From Tenericutes bacterium ADurb.Bin239 (GTDB lineage Bacteria; Bacillota_I; Bacilli_A; RFN20; CAG-826): 43,272 nt of DNA. The stretch is from NCBI GenBank assembly GCA_002069815.1, contig MWCB01000013.1, positions 1 through 43,272 on the forward strand, written 5' to 3'. Each line of letters opens with the position of its first letter. Position 1 is the stretch's first letter. Position numbers and translations under genes: made by a program. The notes under the pieces were generated by a model, which saw only the letters and a list, made by a program, of their open reading frames with translations, was not told where the DNA came from and ran no database searches. Positions 6,657 to 14,168 of the stretch are shown in pieces.

Positions 6657-8744
6657 TTACCCTCCCTTCTTACCGCCAACAACCTTGGCTTGGCTTAAAT
6701 TTTGATTAATTACATCTTCCAAAATATCTTGAACTTCTTCTAAAGTCTTGTCTGTAAATACGGTTGCGGCGCTTGCTTGATGGCCTCCGCCTCCAACTTT
6801 TTCAAGGAGGAACTGGACGTTAATTTCACCATTACTGCGACCACTTACTTTAACAACTTTAGGGGCGGTATAACCAATAACAAACGATGCTTGAATGCCT
6901 TTAATCCGCATGCTTTGGTTGGCAACTTTTGATAATGTCTCAGGAGTTACAATATCGGTTTCATCAGCTTTAAGGAAAACAATGCCAACACTCAGTGTCG
7001 TCATATTTGCCATGATTTTGGTGATAAGTGCATATTCTTCAACATTATCTTTCAAAAAATCGTCCGCAGTCATAACATCAGCGCCCCAATCTTGTAAGAC
7101 CATGCTTGCTAAAAATGTTCTAGAACCGGTTGTCTTGGTCCGAAAGTAGTTGGTGTCCAAGTAAATTCCAGCAAGCATAAAGGTTGCATACTTTGGTGGT
7201 AATGTAAAGTTTGGAGTATTTCCGTAGTGTAACAGCTCCGTAACAATTTCACAAGTTGAACTTGCGGATGTTTCAATATAATCATAAAGCCGTTGGTCAA
7301 TAAATTCATCGGTTCGACGATGGTGGTCAATAATGATTACCTTATCAACTCTTTCAAGAAGTTTTGGATAAAGTGTTAGTTGTGGCCGTGACACATCAGC
7401 AATAATTAATAATGTTCCAGAATTAACAAGACTATAACTACCTTTTTGCTCACTAATTTCGTCAGGGGAAATAACCATGTCGTTCATTTCTTGTTTGCTA
7501 AACATTCGATTCACCGCTGTTCTTGTTTTTAATTCTGTTAAATTATTTTCATAAACTATACGCGCTGGCTGAAATTGGACTTTGGCTCCTTTTTGCGTTT
7601 TTTTCACAAAATCAGCCATAGCTTTTAACCCCAACGAAGCACCAAAAGCATCAAAATCAGTATCAGTGTGGGTCATAATTAAAACATTTTTAGCTTCTCT
7701 TATATGGCGGAAAATCGTGTCAGCATATAAACGAATTGCTGTTTTGTTGCGTTTTTCTGATTGCGAAGTAGCACCACCAATATATTCACTTTCTTCCCCA
7801 TAACGAGCAATAACAACTTGGTCCCCACCGCGGGCCATCGCGGTATCAATGGCATTTAAAACTAATTCATTAAGTTTTAATACATCAGGAAAATTATAAG
7901 CAAACGCCATTGAAAGCGAAATTTGATAATCAAGATTTACTGTTTTGTCTTTAATTTTTTGTAAGATAGAAAACTTATCAGCGTAAAGTTTATCAAAATT
8001 TTCTTTGTTTAAGATGAGCAAATAGGCATCTTCGCGATATTGTTTAAGTAATACGCCAAAACTTGAGAAGTAATCAAGAATAAGCCCGTTAACAATGCTA
8101 AAAACGGGGTTAGAGTGTTCGCCTTTAACAACAATATCCACGAAATTGTCAATAACAACTACCCCTAATACTGGAGCGGTTGCTTGATTACTATCGAATA
8201 GGTACTCAAATTCAGTAATGTCTTTGAAAAGGAAAATGCCTGCTTTACTTAAATATTTAACTTCGTAGTTCCGTGATTCAATTTCAACTTTGATAGTATC
8301 ATCAACATTTTCCGCAAGCGCCTCACTTAATTCAACAAGTCTAATCAATTCTGGCTTCCAAGCAAGAATATTTTTATCAATAATTAAAAGTCGACGATCT
8401 TTAAAAAGTTCGCTAGCCCAAGTAACGTTAAAATCATTATCAACGACAACAAGACCAAGCATTCCAAAGTTATATGCTTCTTTAACGTCACCCCCGAGTA
8501 AATTAACTAATTCGAAAGTTGTTTTTTTCCGAATCGTATTAATCCGCGCCGTAACAACGACAAAACCAATAAGATTAAAAAAGATAGTGGCAACCGCTAT
8601 TGTAAAAATAATAAACGAAGAAAGGATTTCTTGAAAATTAAATAAATCTAAATAATAGAAAATGCTAATCAAAGCAAGAATAATTGCTTCAATTATAACA
8701 AGGATAATGGTTCGTTTTCGTAATTTAGTAATAGCTTTAATCAT
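6657..8744 (-). CDS. gdpP: Cyclic-di-AMP phosphodiesterase GdpP (YybT/DhhP-type)
   Basis: GdpP hydrolyses c-di-AMP to pApA at the membrane and so affects envelope stress and potassium balance. Two transmembrane helices lie at about residues 13-31 and 40-65, followed by a PAS-like region, a degenerate GGDEF domain (no GGDEF motif; ends with ARGGDQVVIARYG) and the DHH/DHHA1 phosphodiesterase. Catalytic metal ligands appear intact: HTDTDFDAFGA near residue 357, ADVSRP, IDHHRR near 470 and GIYLDTN. The DHHA1 motif GGGGHQASAAT lies near 649. 695 residues is slightly long for the family. GAGGT precedes the ATG. It is first in an operon reading toward rplI and dnaB. Confidence 0.97.
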   Translation of the reverse strand: MIKAITKLRKRTIILVIIEAIILALISIFYYLDLFNFQEILSSFIIFTIAVATIFFNLIGFVVVTARINTIRKKTTFELVNLLGGDVKEAYNFGMLGLVVVDNDFNVTWASELFKDRRLLIIDKNILAWKPELIRLVELSEALAENVDDTIKVEIESRNYEVKYLSKAGIFLFKDITEFEYLFDSNQATAPVLGVVVIDNFVDIVVKGEHSNPVFSIVNGLILDYFSSFGVLLKQYREDAYLLILNKENFDKLYADKFSILQKIKDKTVNLDYQISLSMAFAYNFPDVLKLNELVLNAIDTAMARGGDQVVIARYGEESEYIGGATSQSEKRNKTAIRLYADTIFRHIREAKNVLIMTHTDTDFDAFGASLGLKAMADFVKKTQKGAKVQFQPARIVYENNLTELKTRTAVNRMFSKQEMNDMVISPDEISEQKGSYSLVNSGTLLIIADVSRPQLTLYPKLLERVDKVIIIDHHRRTDEFIDQRLYDYIETSASSTCEIVTELLHYGNTPNFTLPPKYATFMLAGIYLDTNYFRTKTTGSRTFLASMVLQDWGADVMTADDFLKDNVEEYALITKIMANMTTLSVGIVFLKADETDIVTPETLSKVANQSMRIKGIQASFVIGYTAPKVVKVSGRSNGEINVQFLLEKVGGGGHQASAATVFTDKTLEEVQDILEDVINQNLSQAKVVGGKKGG

Positions 8745-8772
8745 AGCGATACCTCGTTTTCTCTTTAGGGTA

Positions 8773-8778
8773 ATTATA
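8773..8778 (-). promoter_or_regulatory. -10 element of the gdpP operon
   Basis: TATAAT on the minus strand (preceded by TTGTTG) lies between the terminator of the upstream gene and the gdpP ATG. The -35 region overlaps the terminator stem and is not well matched. TATAAT ends 28 bp before the ATG. Confidence 0.6.
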
Positions 8779-8780
8779 CA

Positions 8781-8806
8781 ACAAAAAAGGTATGTTTAAT
8801 ACCTTT
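8781..8806 (-). terminator. Intrinsic terminator of the gene at 8855
   Basis: On the minus strand the 8-bp stem AAAGGTAT/ATACCTTT with a 5-nt loop is followed by TTTGTTG. It separates the unknown membrane gene from gdpP. Confidence 0.8.
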
Positions 8807-8854
8807 CATGTCTCATAATATATATTTTGTTTAAAAATAAAGATTCTAAATAAT

Positions 8855-9409
8855 CTATGCTCCACCGATACTACTTATGTAATCGTTTATAAGTTGTACT
8901 ATTTCAGCGGCATCTGCAATGATAAGTTTTAGTGGATTAATAACCATAATAATAGCAACCACGTTAAGCACAATACCTAATAAAACTAAAATTAAGCCAA
9001 AGCGCCGTATTTTAATTAACCCCATAACACCATAAATAAGACCGCTGATAACAATAAGTAACGTAAATAGAGAAAAATAATGATTATATTTTGTCGCAAT
9101 AGCCGCAAAGAAAATAGCGCAGACACCCGAAAGAATTCCTAACCAACGATAATTAAAAACACGTTGATAGAACCGAAGTTGTTTCCGTAATTCTCTTTCA
9201 GGTAAAAGTTCATATTTACCTTTATAACGATACCGTTCGGTTAATGTTTTTTTGGGTTTCTTTTTTTCTTCTTGAGGACGCGGCGCTGCCACTGGTTCTT
9301 CCTCTATAAGAACAGGTTCGGCATACTTTAAATCGTCATCAAGATATTTTGAATCATCATAGGTCTCAACTTCGGGTTGGACTTCTTTTCTTTTTTTCTC
9401 TCTAGCCAT
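8855..9409 (-). CDS. Unknown membrane protein with charged N-terminal half (184 aa)
   Basis: I do not recognise the family. Residues 1-85 are highly charged and likely disordered and cytoplasmic (many K, E and R; a KKKPKK stretch near 49-54). Three hydrophobic segments follow at about 92-112, 115-133 and 137-160. The last 24 residues look amphipathic and hydrophobic. AAGGA precedes the ATG. It sits between the yybS-like gene and gdpP with its own candidate promoter, a 16-bp palindrome upstream and a terminator downstream. Confidence 0.75.
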   Translation of the reverse strand: MAREKKRKEVQPEVETYDDSKYLDDDLKYAEPVLIEEEPVAAPRPQEEKKKPKKTLTERYRYKGKYELLPERELRKQLRFYQRVFNYRWLGILSGVCAIFFAAIATKYNHYFSLFTLLIVISGLIYGVMGLIKIRRFGLILVLLGIVLNVVAIIMVINPLKLIIADAAEIVQLINDYISSIGGA

Positions 9410-9429
9410 AATTTATTTCCTTATATTCA

Positions 9430-9459
9430 ATTTAGCACAAATTTGTTTATATATAAACA
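9430..9459 (-). promoter_or_regulatory. Candidate promoter with a 16-bp perfect palindrome
   Basis: TGTTTATATATAAACA at 9444-9459 is a perfect palindrome. Directly downstream on the minus strand is TGCTAAAT, an extended -10-like element, then the ribosome site and ATG of the gene at 9409. The palindrome covers the -35 position, so it may be an operator. The AT-rich centre makes chance more likely than for a GC-containing site. Confidence 0.45.
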
Positions 9460-9465
9460 CTAAAA

Positions 9466-10446
9466 TTATTTAACGTCCTTTATTTCTTCCGTTTTGTTTG
9501 CTTTATCCGAATGTTTAAATAAAGAATTGAATGCTCCTAAAAACGCAAAAATAGGGAATAATAATACACTTACCAAAAGGATAATAACACTAAGTCTTTT
9601 GCGACCTTTGGAATGAAAATAAGCATCTGCCATTAATGCCCCTTGTAGACTGAAGACTAACACAGTTGAAAACACAATATTAAAAAGAACATTAATTAGC
9701 GAAATGTGAACTGGTTTCAATTCATATTTTAATGTGAAACATGTTGCAACAACAGCGACACAACCAATAAGGAAAGCAATTGTTGCTACTTTCGGTATCT
9801 CATATTCAAACCCTTCAAACGGACCTTCTGTAATATCATCCCGACATATGTATTTAAGCGTTAAATGAATAAATGCATGTGTTAGTAAAACAGAGATAAT
9901 GCTAGAATTAATTGTGTGAGGAATCACTCCGTTTTCAATGATTACCCGTGCATTTTGTGCGTAAAATGACGCTTGATCAATTTTAAATACTTTACTGAAC
10001 AATTCATAATAATGGGCGAATTCAATATCATATGCAAACATTGGATCCTTAACAACATAGAACACAATTACCATTAAAAAATTGAAAAAGATCTCAACAC
10101 CAATAACAATCAATATTTCATGAAAATGATCAATCGGTGTCTTAGTTATGGCCCCGTGTAAAAAACCGACCGACATAGCCGCGATCATGTATAATAAACC
10201 TCTTAAATAACTACCTGGGTCAGCAGAAAAAAAGTGCGACAAAAGCGATGCACCAACGACTAATATAGCCGCTGGTATTATTCCGTCTTTTATCTTATAA
10301 CGTATAATAAAAACAGCGATAGGAACTGGTATTAAAATAAGGGTAAAGTGATTTTGCACATGATTTATTGCAAATAGTGCAAAAAGTCCTAAAGAAATAA
10401 TAATCACTAGTAAAAATTCTAAATAATATAATTTTATTTTTTTCAT
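9466..10446 (-). CDS. YybS-like (DUF2232) membrane protein
   Basis: This is a polytopic membrane protein of 326 residues with about eight hydrophobic segments. It resembles the DUF2232/YybS family, whose gene lies near gdpP-rplI-dnaB in Bacillus. Features include RYKIKDGIIPAAILVVGASLLS in the second and third segments and a GFLHG turn. YybS proteins have no settled function. The ATG at 10446 is used, since a TTG two codons earlier is the only other start nearby. There is no Shine-Dalgarno site: the rpsR terminator-like hairpin ends about 14 bases before the ATG. Confidence 0.8.
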   Translation of the reverse strand: MKKIKLYYLEFLLVIIISLGLFALFAINHVQNHFTLILIPVPIAVFIIRYKIKDGIIPAAILVVGASLLSHFFSADPGSYLRGLLYMIAAMSVGFLHGAITKTPIDHFHEILIVIGVEIFFNFLMVIVFYVVKDPMFAYDIEFAHYYELFSKVFKIDQASFYAQNARVIIENGVIPHTINSSIISVLLTHAFIHLTLKYICRDDITEGPFEGFEYEIPKVATIAFLIGCVAVVATCFTLKYELKPVHISLINVLFNIVFSTVLVFSLQGALMADAYFHSKGRKRLSVIILLVSVLLFPIFAFLGAFNSLFKHSDKANKTEEIKDVK

Positions 10447-10457
10447 AATCAACTAAA

Positions 10458-10487
10458 TAAAGAGCCCCTTTAAAGTGAGGCTCTTGC
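10458..10487 (-). terminator. Terminator-like hairpin after rpsR
   Basis: On the minus strand the stem AAGAGCC/GGCTCTT with a 12-nt loop (itself containing CTTTAAAG) is followed by TATTTAG, a weak T-tract. It probably causes only partial termination between rpsR and the yybS-like gene. Confidence 0.55.
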
Positions 10488-10499
10488 TTCTATATTTTT

Positions 10500-10727
10500 T
10501 TAACTAACGTAGTATGGAAGTAATCCCATAAAGCGTGCATTCTTGATTGCGACCGCTAGTTGCCGTTGATACTTTGCGCTTGTTCCAGTTACTCGGCGCG
10601 GAGTAATTTTTCCGTTTGGAGTAACAAATCTCTTTAAAAGCTCAACATTTTTATAATCTACTTCCGTAATTTTATTTTGTTTGAAATAGCAAACTTTACG
10701 TCGTGGTCTGCTTTTACGATATGACAT
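10500..10727 (-). CDS. rpsR: Small ribosomal subunit protein bS18
   Basis: S18 binds with S6 on the platform of the 30S subunit. The 75-residue protein has the typical core: [24 protein letters not shown], then [34 protein letters not shown]. It is third in rpsF-ssb-rpsR, 23 bp after ssb, with GGAG before the ATG at a rather long spacing. The S6:S18 complex is expected to bind the leader upstream of rpsF. Confidence 0.98.
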   Translation of the reverse strand: MSYRKSRPRRKVCYFKQNKITEVDYKNVELLKRFVTPNGKITPRRVTGTSAKYQRQLAVAIKNARFMGLLPYYVS

Positions 10728-10750
10728 AATAAACTAATCTCCTTTAATAT

Positions 10751-11164
10751 TTAGAATGGAAGATCATCATCAGAGATATCAATACCTTCTCCTAAGTCGG
10801 ATGCTGGTTCATTATCTGTTTGATAACCTGTTTCATCGCTGCTTTCAGGCGTTGGTCCAAGTGATTGTACCGAATCAGCGATAACTTCGATAATATTTAC
10901 TCTTTGTCCAGCATTATTTTCATAAGAACGCTGTTCTAAACGTCCATCAACCCCTACAAGTTGTCCTTTACGAACGTATTGAGCGACAAAATCAGCGGTT
11001 TGGTTCCAGCACACTACATTAAAGAAACTAGCACTTCTTTCTTTGTCGCGTGCGAACCGGTTGTCAACAGCAATACTGAAGTTAGTAACAGATTGGTTTG
11101 CAGCGGTTTTGCGTAATTCTGGATCACGGACAAGACGACCAACTAAAACTACTCGATTAATCAT
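10751..11164 (-). CDS. ssb: Single-stranded DNA-binding protein
   Basis: SSB coats single-stranded DNA at forks and recruits partners through its C-terminal tip. The OB fold starts MINRVVLVGRLVRDPELRKTA and continues with FFNVVCWNQTADFVAQYVRKGQLVGVDGRL. A flexible acidic linker leads to the canonical tip DDDLPF. The start at 11164 (137 residues) is preferred because AGGAGG lies seven bases before it. It is located between rpsF and rpsR as in most Bacillota. Confidence 0.98.
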   Translation of the reverse strand: MINRVVLVGRLVRDPELRKTAANQSVTNFSIAVDNRFARDKERSASFFNVVCWNQTADFVAQYVRKGQLVGVDGRLEQRSYENNAGQRVNIIEVIADSVQSLGPTPESSDETGYQTDNEPASDLGEGIDISDDDLPF

Positions 11165-11187
11165 TGTTATTCCTCCTGAGTTCATGA

Positions 11188-11475
11188 TTATTTAGCGATA
11201 ACAAGATGACGAATTACATTTTTGTTTAATTTTGATAACCGTTCGAATTCAGCGATTGTTGCCGCGTCGCTTTCGACATTAACAACTACATAATATCCTT
11301 TATGTAATTCATTAATCGGATACGCAAAATCACGTAAACCCCAATTTTCGGTGTCTACATCAATAACTTTACCGCCTAAGTTGGTAATGATTTGATGGAG
11401 ACTTTCCATTTCGGCTTTACGTTCTTCTTCACTTAAATCAGCGAGAAGAATATACATAATTTCGTACTTTTTCAT
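11188..11475 (-). CDS. rpsF: Small ribosomal subunit protein bS6
   Basis: S6 pairs with S18 on the 30S platform. The 95-residue frame starts MKKYEIMYILLADLSEEE and contains WGLRDFAYPINELHKGYYVVVN, typical of S6. The start at 11475 is selected by GGGAGGTG eight bases upstream; an in-frame upstream extension would run through the leader hairpin. S6 ends VIRHLVIAK without a glutamate-rich tail, so it offers no obvious sign that the RimK-like protein acts on it. Confidence 0.97.
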   Translation of the reverse strand: MKKYEIMYILLADLSEEERKAEMESLHQIITNLGGKVIDVDTENWGLRDFAYPINELHKGYYVVVNVESDAATIAEFERLSKLNKNVIRHLVIAK

Positions 11476-11500
11476 AAGCACACCTCCCTCTGGTCTTTTT

Positions 11501-11548
11501 CGGCTGTTGCTCACCAACAGCATGGAGTATATTACAAGCCGTAATATA
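11501..11548 (-). promoter_or_regulatory. rpsF leader: S6:S18-type regulatory RNA
   Basis: The leader between the rpsF promoter and start has two hairpins. The first is TATATTAC/GTAATATA (11548-11528). The second is CTGTTG/CAACAG (11520-11504), followed immediately by CCG. A CAACAG-CCG arrangement is the pattern of the S6:S18-binding leader known upstream of rpsF in many bacteria, where it mimics the 16S rRNA site. Feedback control of rpsF-ssb-rpsR by the S6:S18 complex is therefore likely but inferred. Confidence 0.7.
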
Positions 11549-11556
11549 GCGTTGTA

Positions 11557-11585
11557 ATTATATTACAATTGCCAGCGTTTGTAAA
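11557..11585 (-). promoter_or_regulatory. rpsF operon promoter
   Basis: On the minus strand -35 TTTACA (11580-11585), a 17-nt spacer and consensus -10 TATAAT (11557-11562) stand before the leader hairpins. The predicted start near 11550 gives an RNA leader of about 75 nt. Confidence 0.8.
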
Positions 11586-11623
11586 GAATCACCTCGTCCG
11601 CTGGTAATAATTACAATTTGAAT

Positions 11624-13108
11624 TTATTTATTATCACGCATCGTTGGGAAAAGAATAACTTCCCGAACTGATATTTGATTAGTTAAAAACATAATAAGAC
11701 GGTCGATTCCAATACCGATACCACCCGCTGGCGGCATTCCGTATTCTAAAGCCTCGACAAAGTCTTCGTCCATTTCATTAGCTTCTTCATCACCTAATTC
11801 GCGCGCTTTTAGTTGATCTTTAAACCTTTCATATTGATCACGCGGGTCATTAAGTTCAGTAAAGGCATTTGCTAATTCATTAGTTTTTATAAATAATTCA
11901 AATCGTTCAGTAAAGCGCGGGTCTTTAGCTTTTTTTGCTAATGGTGAAATTTCAAGAGGATGACCATACACAAACGTTGGTTGAATTAAATCGTCTTCAC
12001 AAAATTCTTCAAAGAAGGCATTTAAGATATGGCCAGGGCCAGTCCAGTGTTTTTCAACATGAACTTCATGCTTATCAGCAATAGCTTTTGCTTCTTTAAA
12101 CGTTAAATCTTTACTAAAGTCAACGCCCGTTTTTTCTTTAACTAAATCAACCATTGAAACGCGGCGGAATGGTTTACCCACATCAATAACGACATCGCCC
12201 CATGGTAATTTAGTGCCGCCAGTAACTTTAATTGCCAAGTGGCGTACCAAAGTTTCACAAAGTTCGTACATATCTTCTAAATCAGCGTAAGCTTGATAGG
12301 CTTCTACAGTAGTAAATTCTGGATTATGACGAGTGCTCATTCCTTCATTGCGGAAAAGACGACCAATTTCATAAACTTTTTCCATACCACCAACGAGAAG
12401 TCGTTTTAATGGTAATTCTGTGGCAATTCGCAGGTAAAAGTCACGATTAAGTGTGTTATGGTGAGTAATAAACGGTTTTGCATTAGCGCCGCCAAGCACA
12501 CTATTTAACATACTTGTTTCAACTTCAATAAAGCCGCGCTCATCTAAAAATCTTTGAATTTCACGAATGATTTTGGGGCGAGTTAAAGCGACATGTCTTG
12601 ATGATTCGTTCATAATTAAATCAACATAACGACGACGATAGCGTTCTTCAACATCAGTTAATCCGTGAAACTTTTCTGGGAGTGGACGAAGGGCTTTTAC
12701 AATATGCGTGTATCCTTCAACTTTAATCGTTACTTCACCAGTTTTAGTACGCATAATCGTGCCTTCAACACCAACAATGTCACCAATATCAGCAGTTTTA
12801 AATAAATCGTAGATTTCATCTCCAACACTTTGTTTACTAATGAAGGCTTGAATTCTACCTTCTTGGTCTTGGATGGTAAAGAAGCTTGCTTTGCCCATTA
12901 CCCGCATTAACATGATGCGGCCTGCTGTTTTTACTCTAATTGCTTTTTCTTCTAACTCTTCCTTAGTAAACTCGCCAGCTTTTTCTTTAATTGAAAGACT
13001 TGTATCGGTGCGTTCATATTTTTTTCCAAACGGATCAATACCTAACGCACTTAACTGTTCCGCTTTGGCACGTCTAACTAATTCTTGATCACTAAATTCT
13101 CTTGCCAT
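11624..13108 (-). CDS. lysS: Lysyl-tRNA synthetase, class II
   Basis: LysRS charges tRNA-Lys. The 494-residue protein has an N-terminal OB-fold anticodon-binding domain (about residues 55-150) and a class II catalytic core with motif 2 (FRNEGMSTRHNPEFT, near 246-260) and motif 3 (GGIGIGIDRLIMFL near the C-terminus). AAGGGAG precedes the ATG. A promoter with -35 TTGCTT and extended -10 lies directly upstream, inside the 3' end of dus. The dus-lysS pair is conserved in Bacilli. Confidence 0.98.
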   Translation of the reverse strand: MAREFSDQELVRRAKAEQLSALGIDPFGKKYERTDTSLSIKEKAGEFTKEELEEKAIRVKTAGRIMLMRVMGKASFFTIQDQEGRIQAFISKQSVGDEIYDLFKTADIGDIVGVEGTIMRTKTGEVTIKVEGYTHIVKALRPLPEKFHGLTDVEERYRRRYVDLIMNESSRHVALTRPKIIREIQRFLDERGFIEVETSMLNSVLGGANAKPFITHHNTLNRDFYLRIATELPLKRLLVGGMEKVYEIGRLFRNEGMSTRHNPEFTTVEAYQAYADLEDMYELCETLVRHLAIKVTGGTKLPWGDVVIDVGKPFRRVSMVDLVKEKTGVDFSKDLTFKEAKAIADKHEVHVEKHWTGPGHILNAFFEEFCEDDLIQPTFVYGHPLEISPLAKKAKDPRFTERFELFIKTNELANAFTELNDPRDQYERFKDQLKARELGDEEANEMDEDFVEALEYGMPPAGGIGIGIDRLIMFLTNQISVREVILFPTMRDNK

Positions 13109-13132
13109 AAATAACTCCCTTTAGATGTGGAT

Positions 13133-13161
13133 ATTTTACCACTTTTTGCTTATCTAAGCAA
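13133..13161 (-). promoter_or_regulatory. lysS promoter
   Basis: On the minus strand -35 TTGCTT (13156-13161), a 17-nt spacer ending in TGG, and -10 TAAAAT (13133-13138) form an extended -10 promoter that overlaps the dus stop codon region. Confidence 0.65.
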
Positions 13162-14130
13162 AGACTGGCCTTTAATATCCTCAATAATTACTTTTAATTG
13201 CCCTAACGTTGACATCTTTGTCAACTTTACTCTAGATGTTTTAGTAAAGGGAAATCCCTTAATAAAGTGTGGAGCAATACCACGCATTACTAGCATTCCC
13301 ATGTGTTCGCCTTTCTCCTTGACCATCATATTTGATAGCGTCCACAGATATTCTAATTGTTGATGAAGTGTTGGATTAGGTAATTTTTCACCAGTCTCAA
13401 AATACGTTTCAATTTGGGTGGCTAAGAAGGGGTTGCCAAGTTGTCCTCTTGCTAACATTACTGCTTTTGCCCCTGTTATTTCTAGCGCTTTTATAGCATC
13501 ATCAAGCGTGTAAATATCGCCACTGATAACAAGGGGCACGCTCACTAAATCTTGGATATTTTTTGCTAAGTCATACCGTGCTTTCCCGCCGTAGAGTTGT
13601 CGAGTTGTACGTAAATGAACAGCGATTAAACTAACACCTGCTTCTTCTAATTTTGGGAGTAGTTCTTTGAAATTAATTCGCTTTTCGTCCCATCCAATTC
13701 TAATCTTAACTGTGACTGGTTTACTGCTTGCTTTAACAATCGCTTCCACCATTGAAATAAGTTCATTAGGATGCTTTAACCATGCAGAACCGCCATTATT
13801 TCGTGTTACCTTTGGAACTGGACACCCTAAATTTAAGTCAAGAAAATCATAGTTGTCGGTGTGTTTTTCAATCTTTTCAATGGCTGCTAAAAGTTTATCG
13901 GTCGTTCCCCCAAATAATTGAATTGAAGTTGGACGATTTTCGTTTTTATGTGGTAAATATTCATATGTTTTTTCATTGTTAAAAATAAGACCGCTATCAC
14001 TAATCATTTCGGTATAACATAGGGCTACACCAAAAGAACGCATAAATTCGCGGTAAGCAAAAGTCGTGATACCCGCCATTGGGGCAAGCACTGTTTTACC
14101 TTTTATTTCAATATTCCCTATTTTCCACAT
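13150..14130 (-). CDS. dus: tRNA-dihydrouridine synthase (DusB-like)
   Basis: Dus enzymes are FMN-dependent and reduce uridines in the D-loop of tRNA. The N-terminus VLAPMAGITTFAYREF and the catalytic cysteine motif LNLGCPVPKVTRNNGGSAW are intact, as are the later phosphate-binding sequences (VISGDIYT, GAKAVMLARGQLGNP). 326 residues is the normal length. The start has no Shine-Dalgarno site; the ftsH terminator hairpin ends about four bases upstream of the ATG, which is unusual. It precedes lysS, as dusB does in B. subtilis. Confidence 0.95.
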   Translation of the reverse strand: MWKIGNIEIKGKTVLAPMAGITTFAYREFMRSFGVALCYTEMISDSGLIFNNEKTYEYLPHKNENRPTSIQLFGGTTDKLLAAIEKIEKHTDNYDFLDLNLGCPVPKVTRNNGGSAWLKHPNELISMVEAIVKASSKPVTVKIRIGWDEKRINFKELLPKLEEAGVSLIAVHLRTTRQLYGGKARYDLAKNIQDLVSVPLVISGDIYTLDDAIKALEITGAKAVMLARGQLGNPFLATQIETYFETGEKLPNPTLHQQLEYLWTLSNMMVKEKGEHMGMLVMRGIAPHFIKGFPFTKTSRVKLTKMSTLGQLKVIIEDIKGQSLLR

Positions 14131-14134
14131 CGTT

Positions 14135-14161
14135 ATTAAAAAGCCGAATTGCTTCGGCTTT
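14135..14161 (-). terminator. Intrinsic terminator of ftsH, abutting the dus start
   Basis: On the minus strand the 9-bp stem AAAGCCGAA/TTCGGCTTT with a GCAA tetraloop is followed by TTAATAACG and then the dus ATG. The T-run is partly inside the stem. Confidence 0.8.
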
Positions 14162-14168
14162 CGATTAA

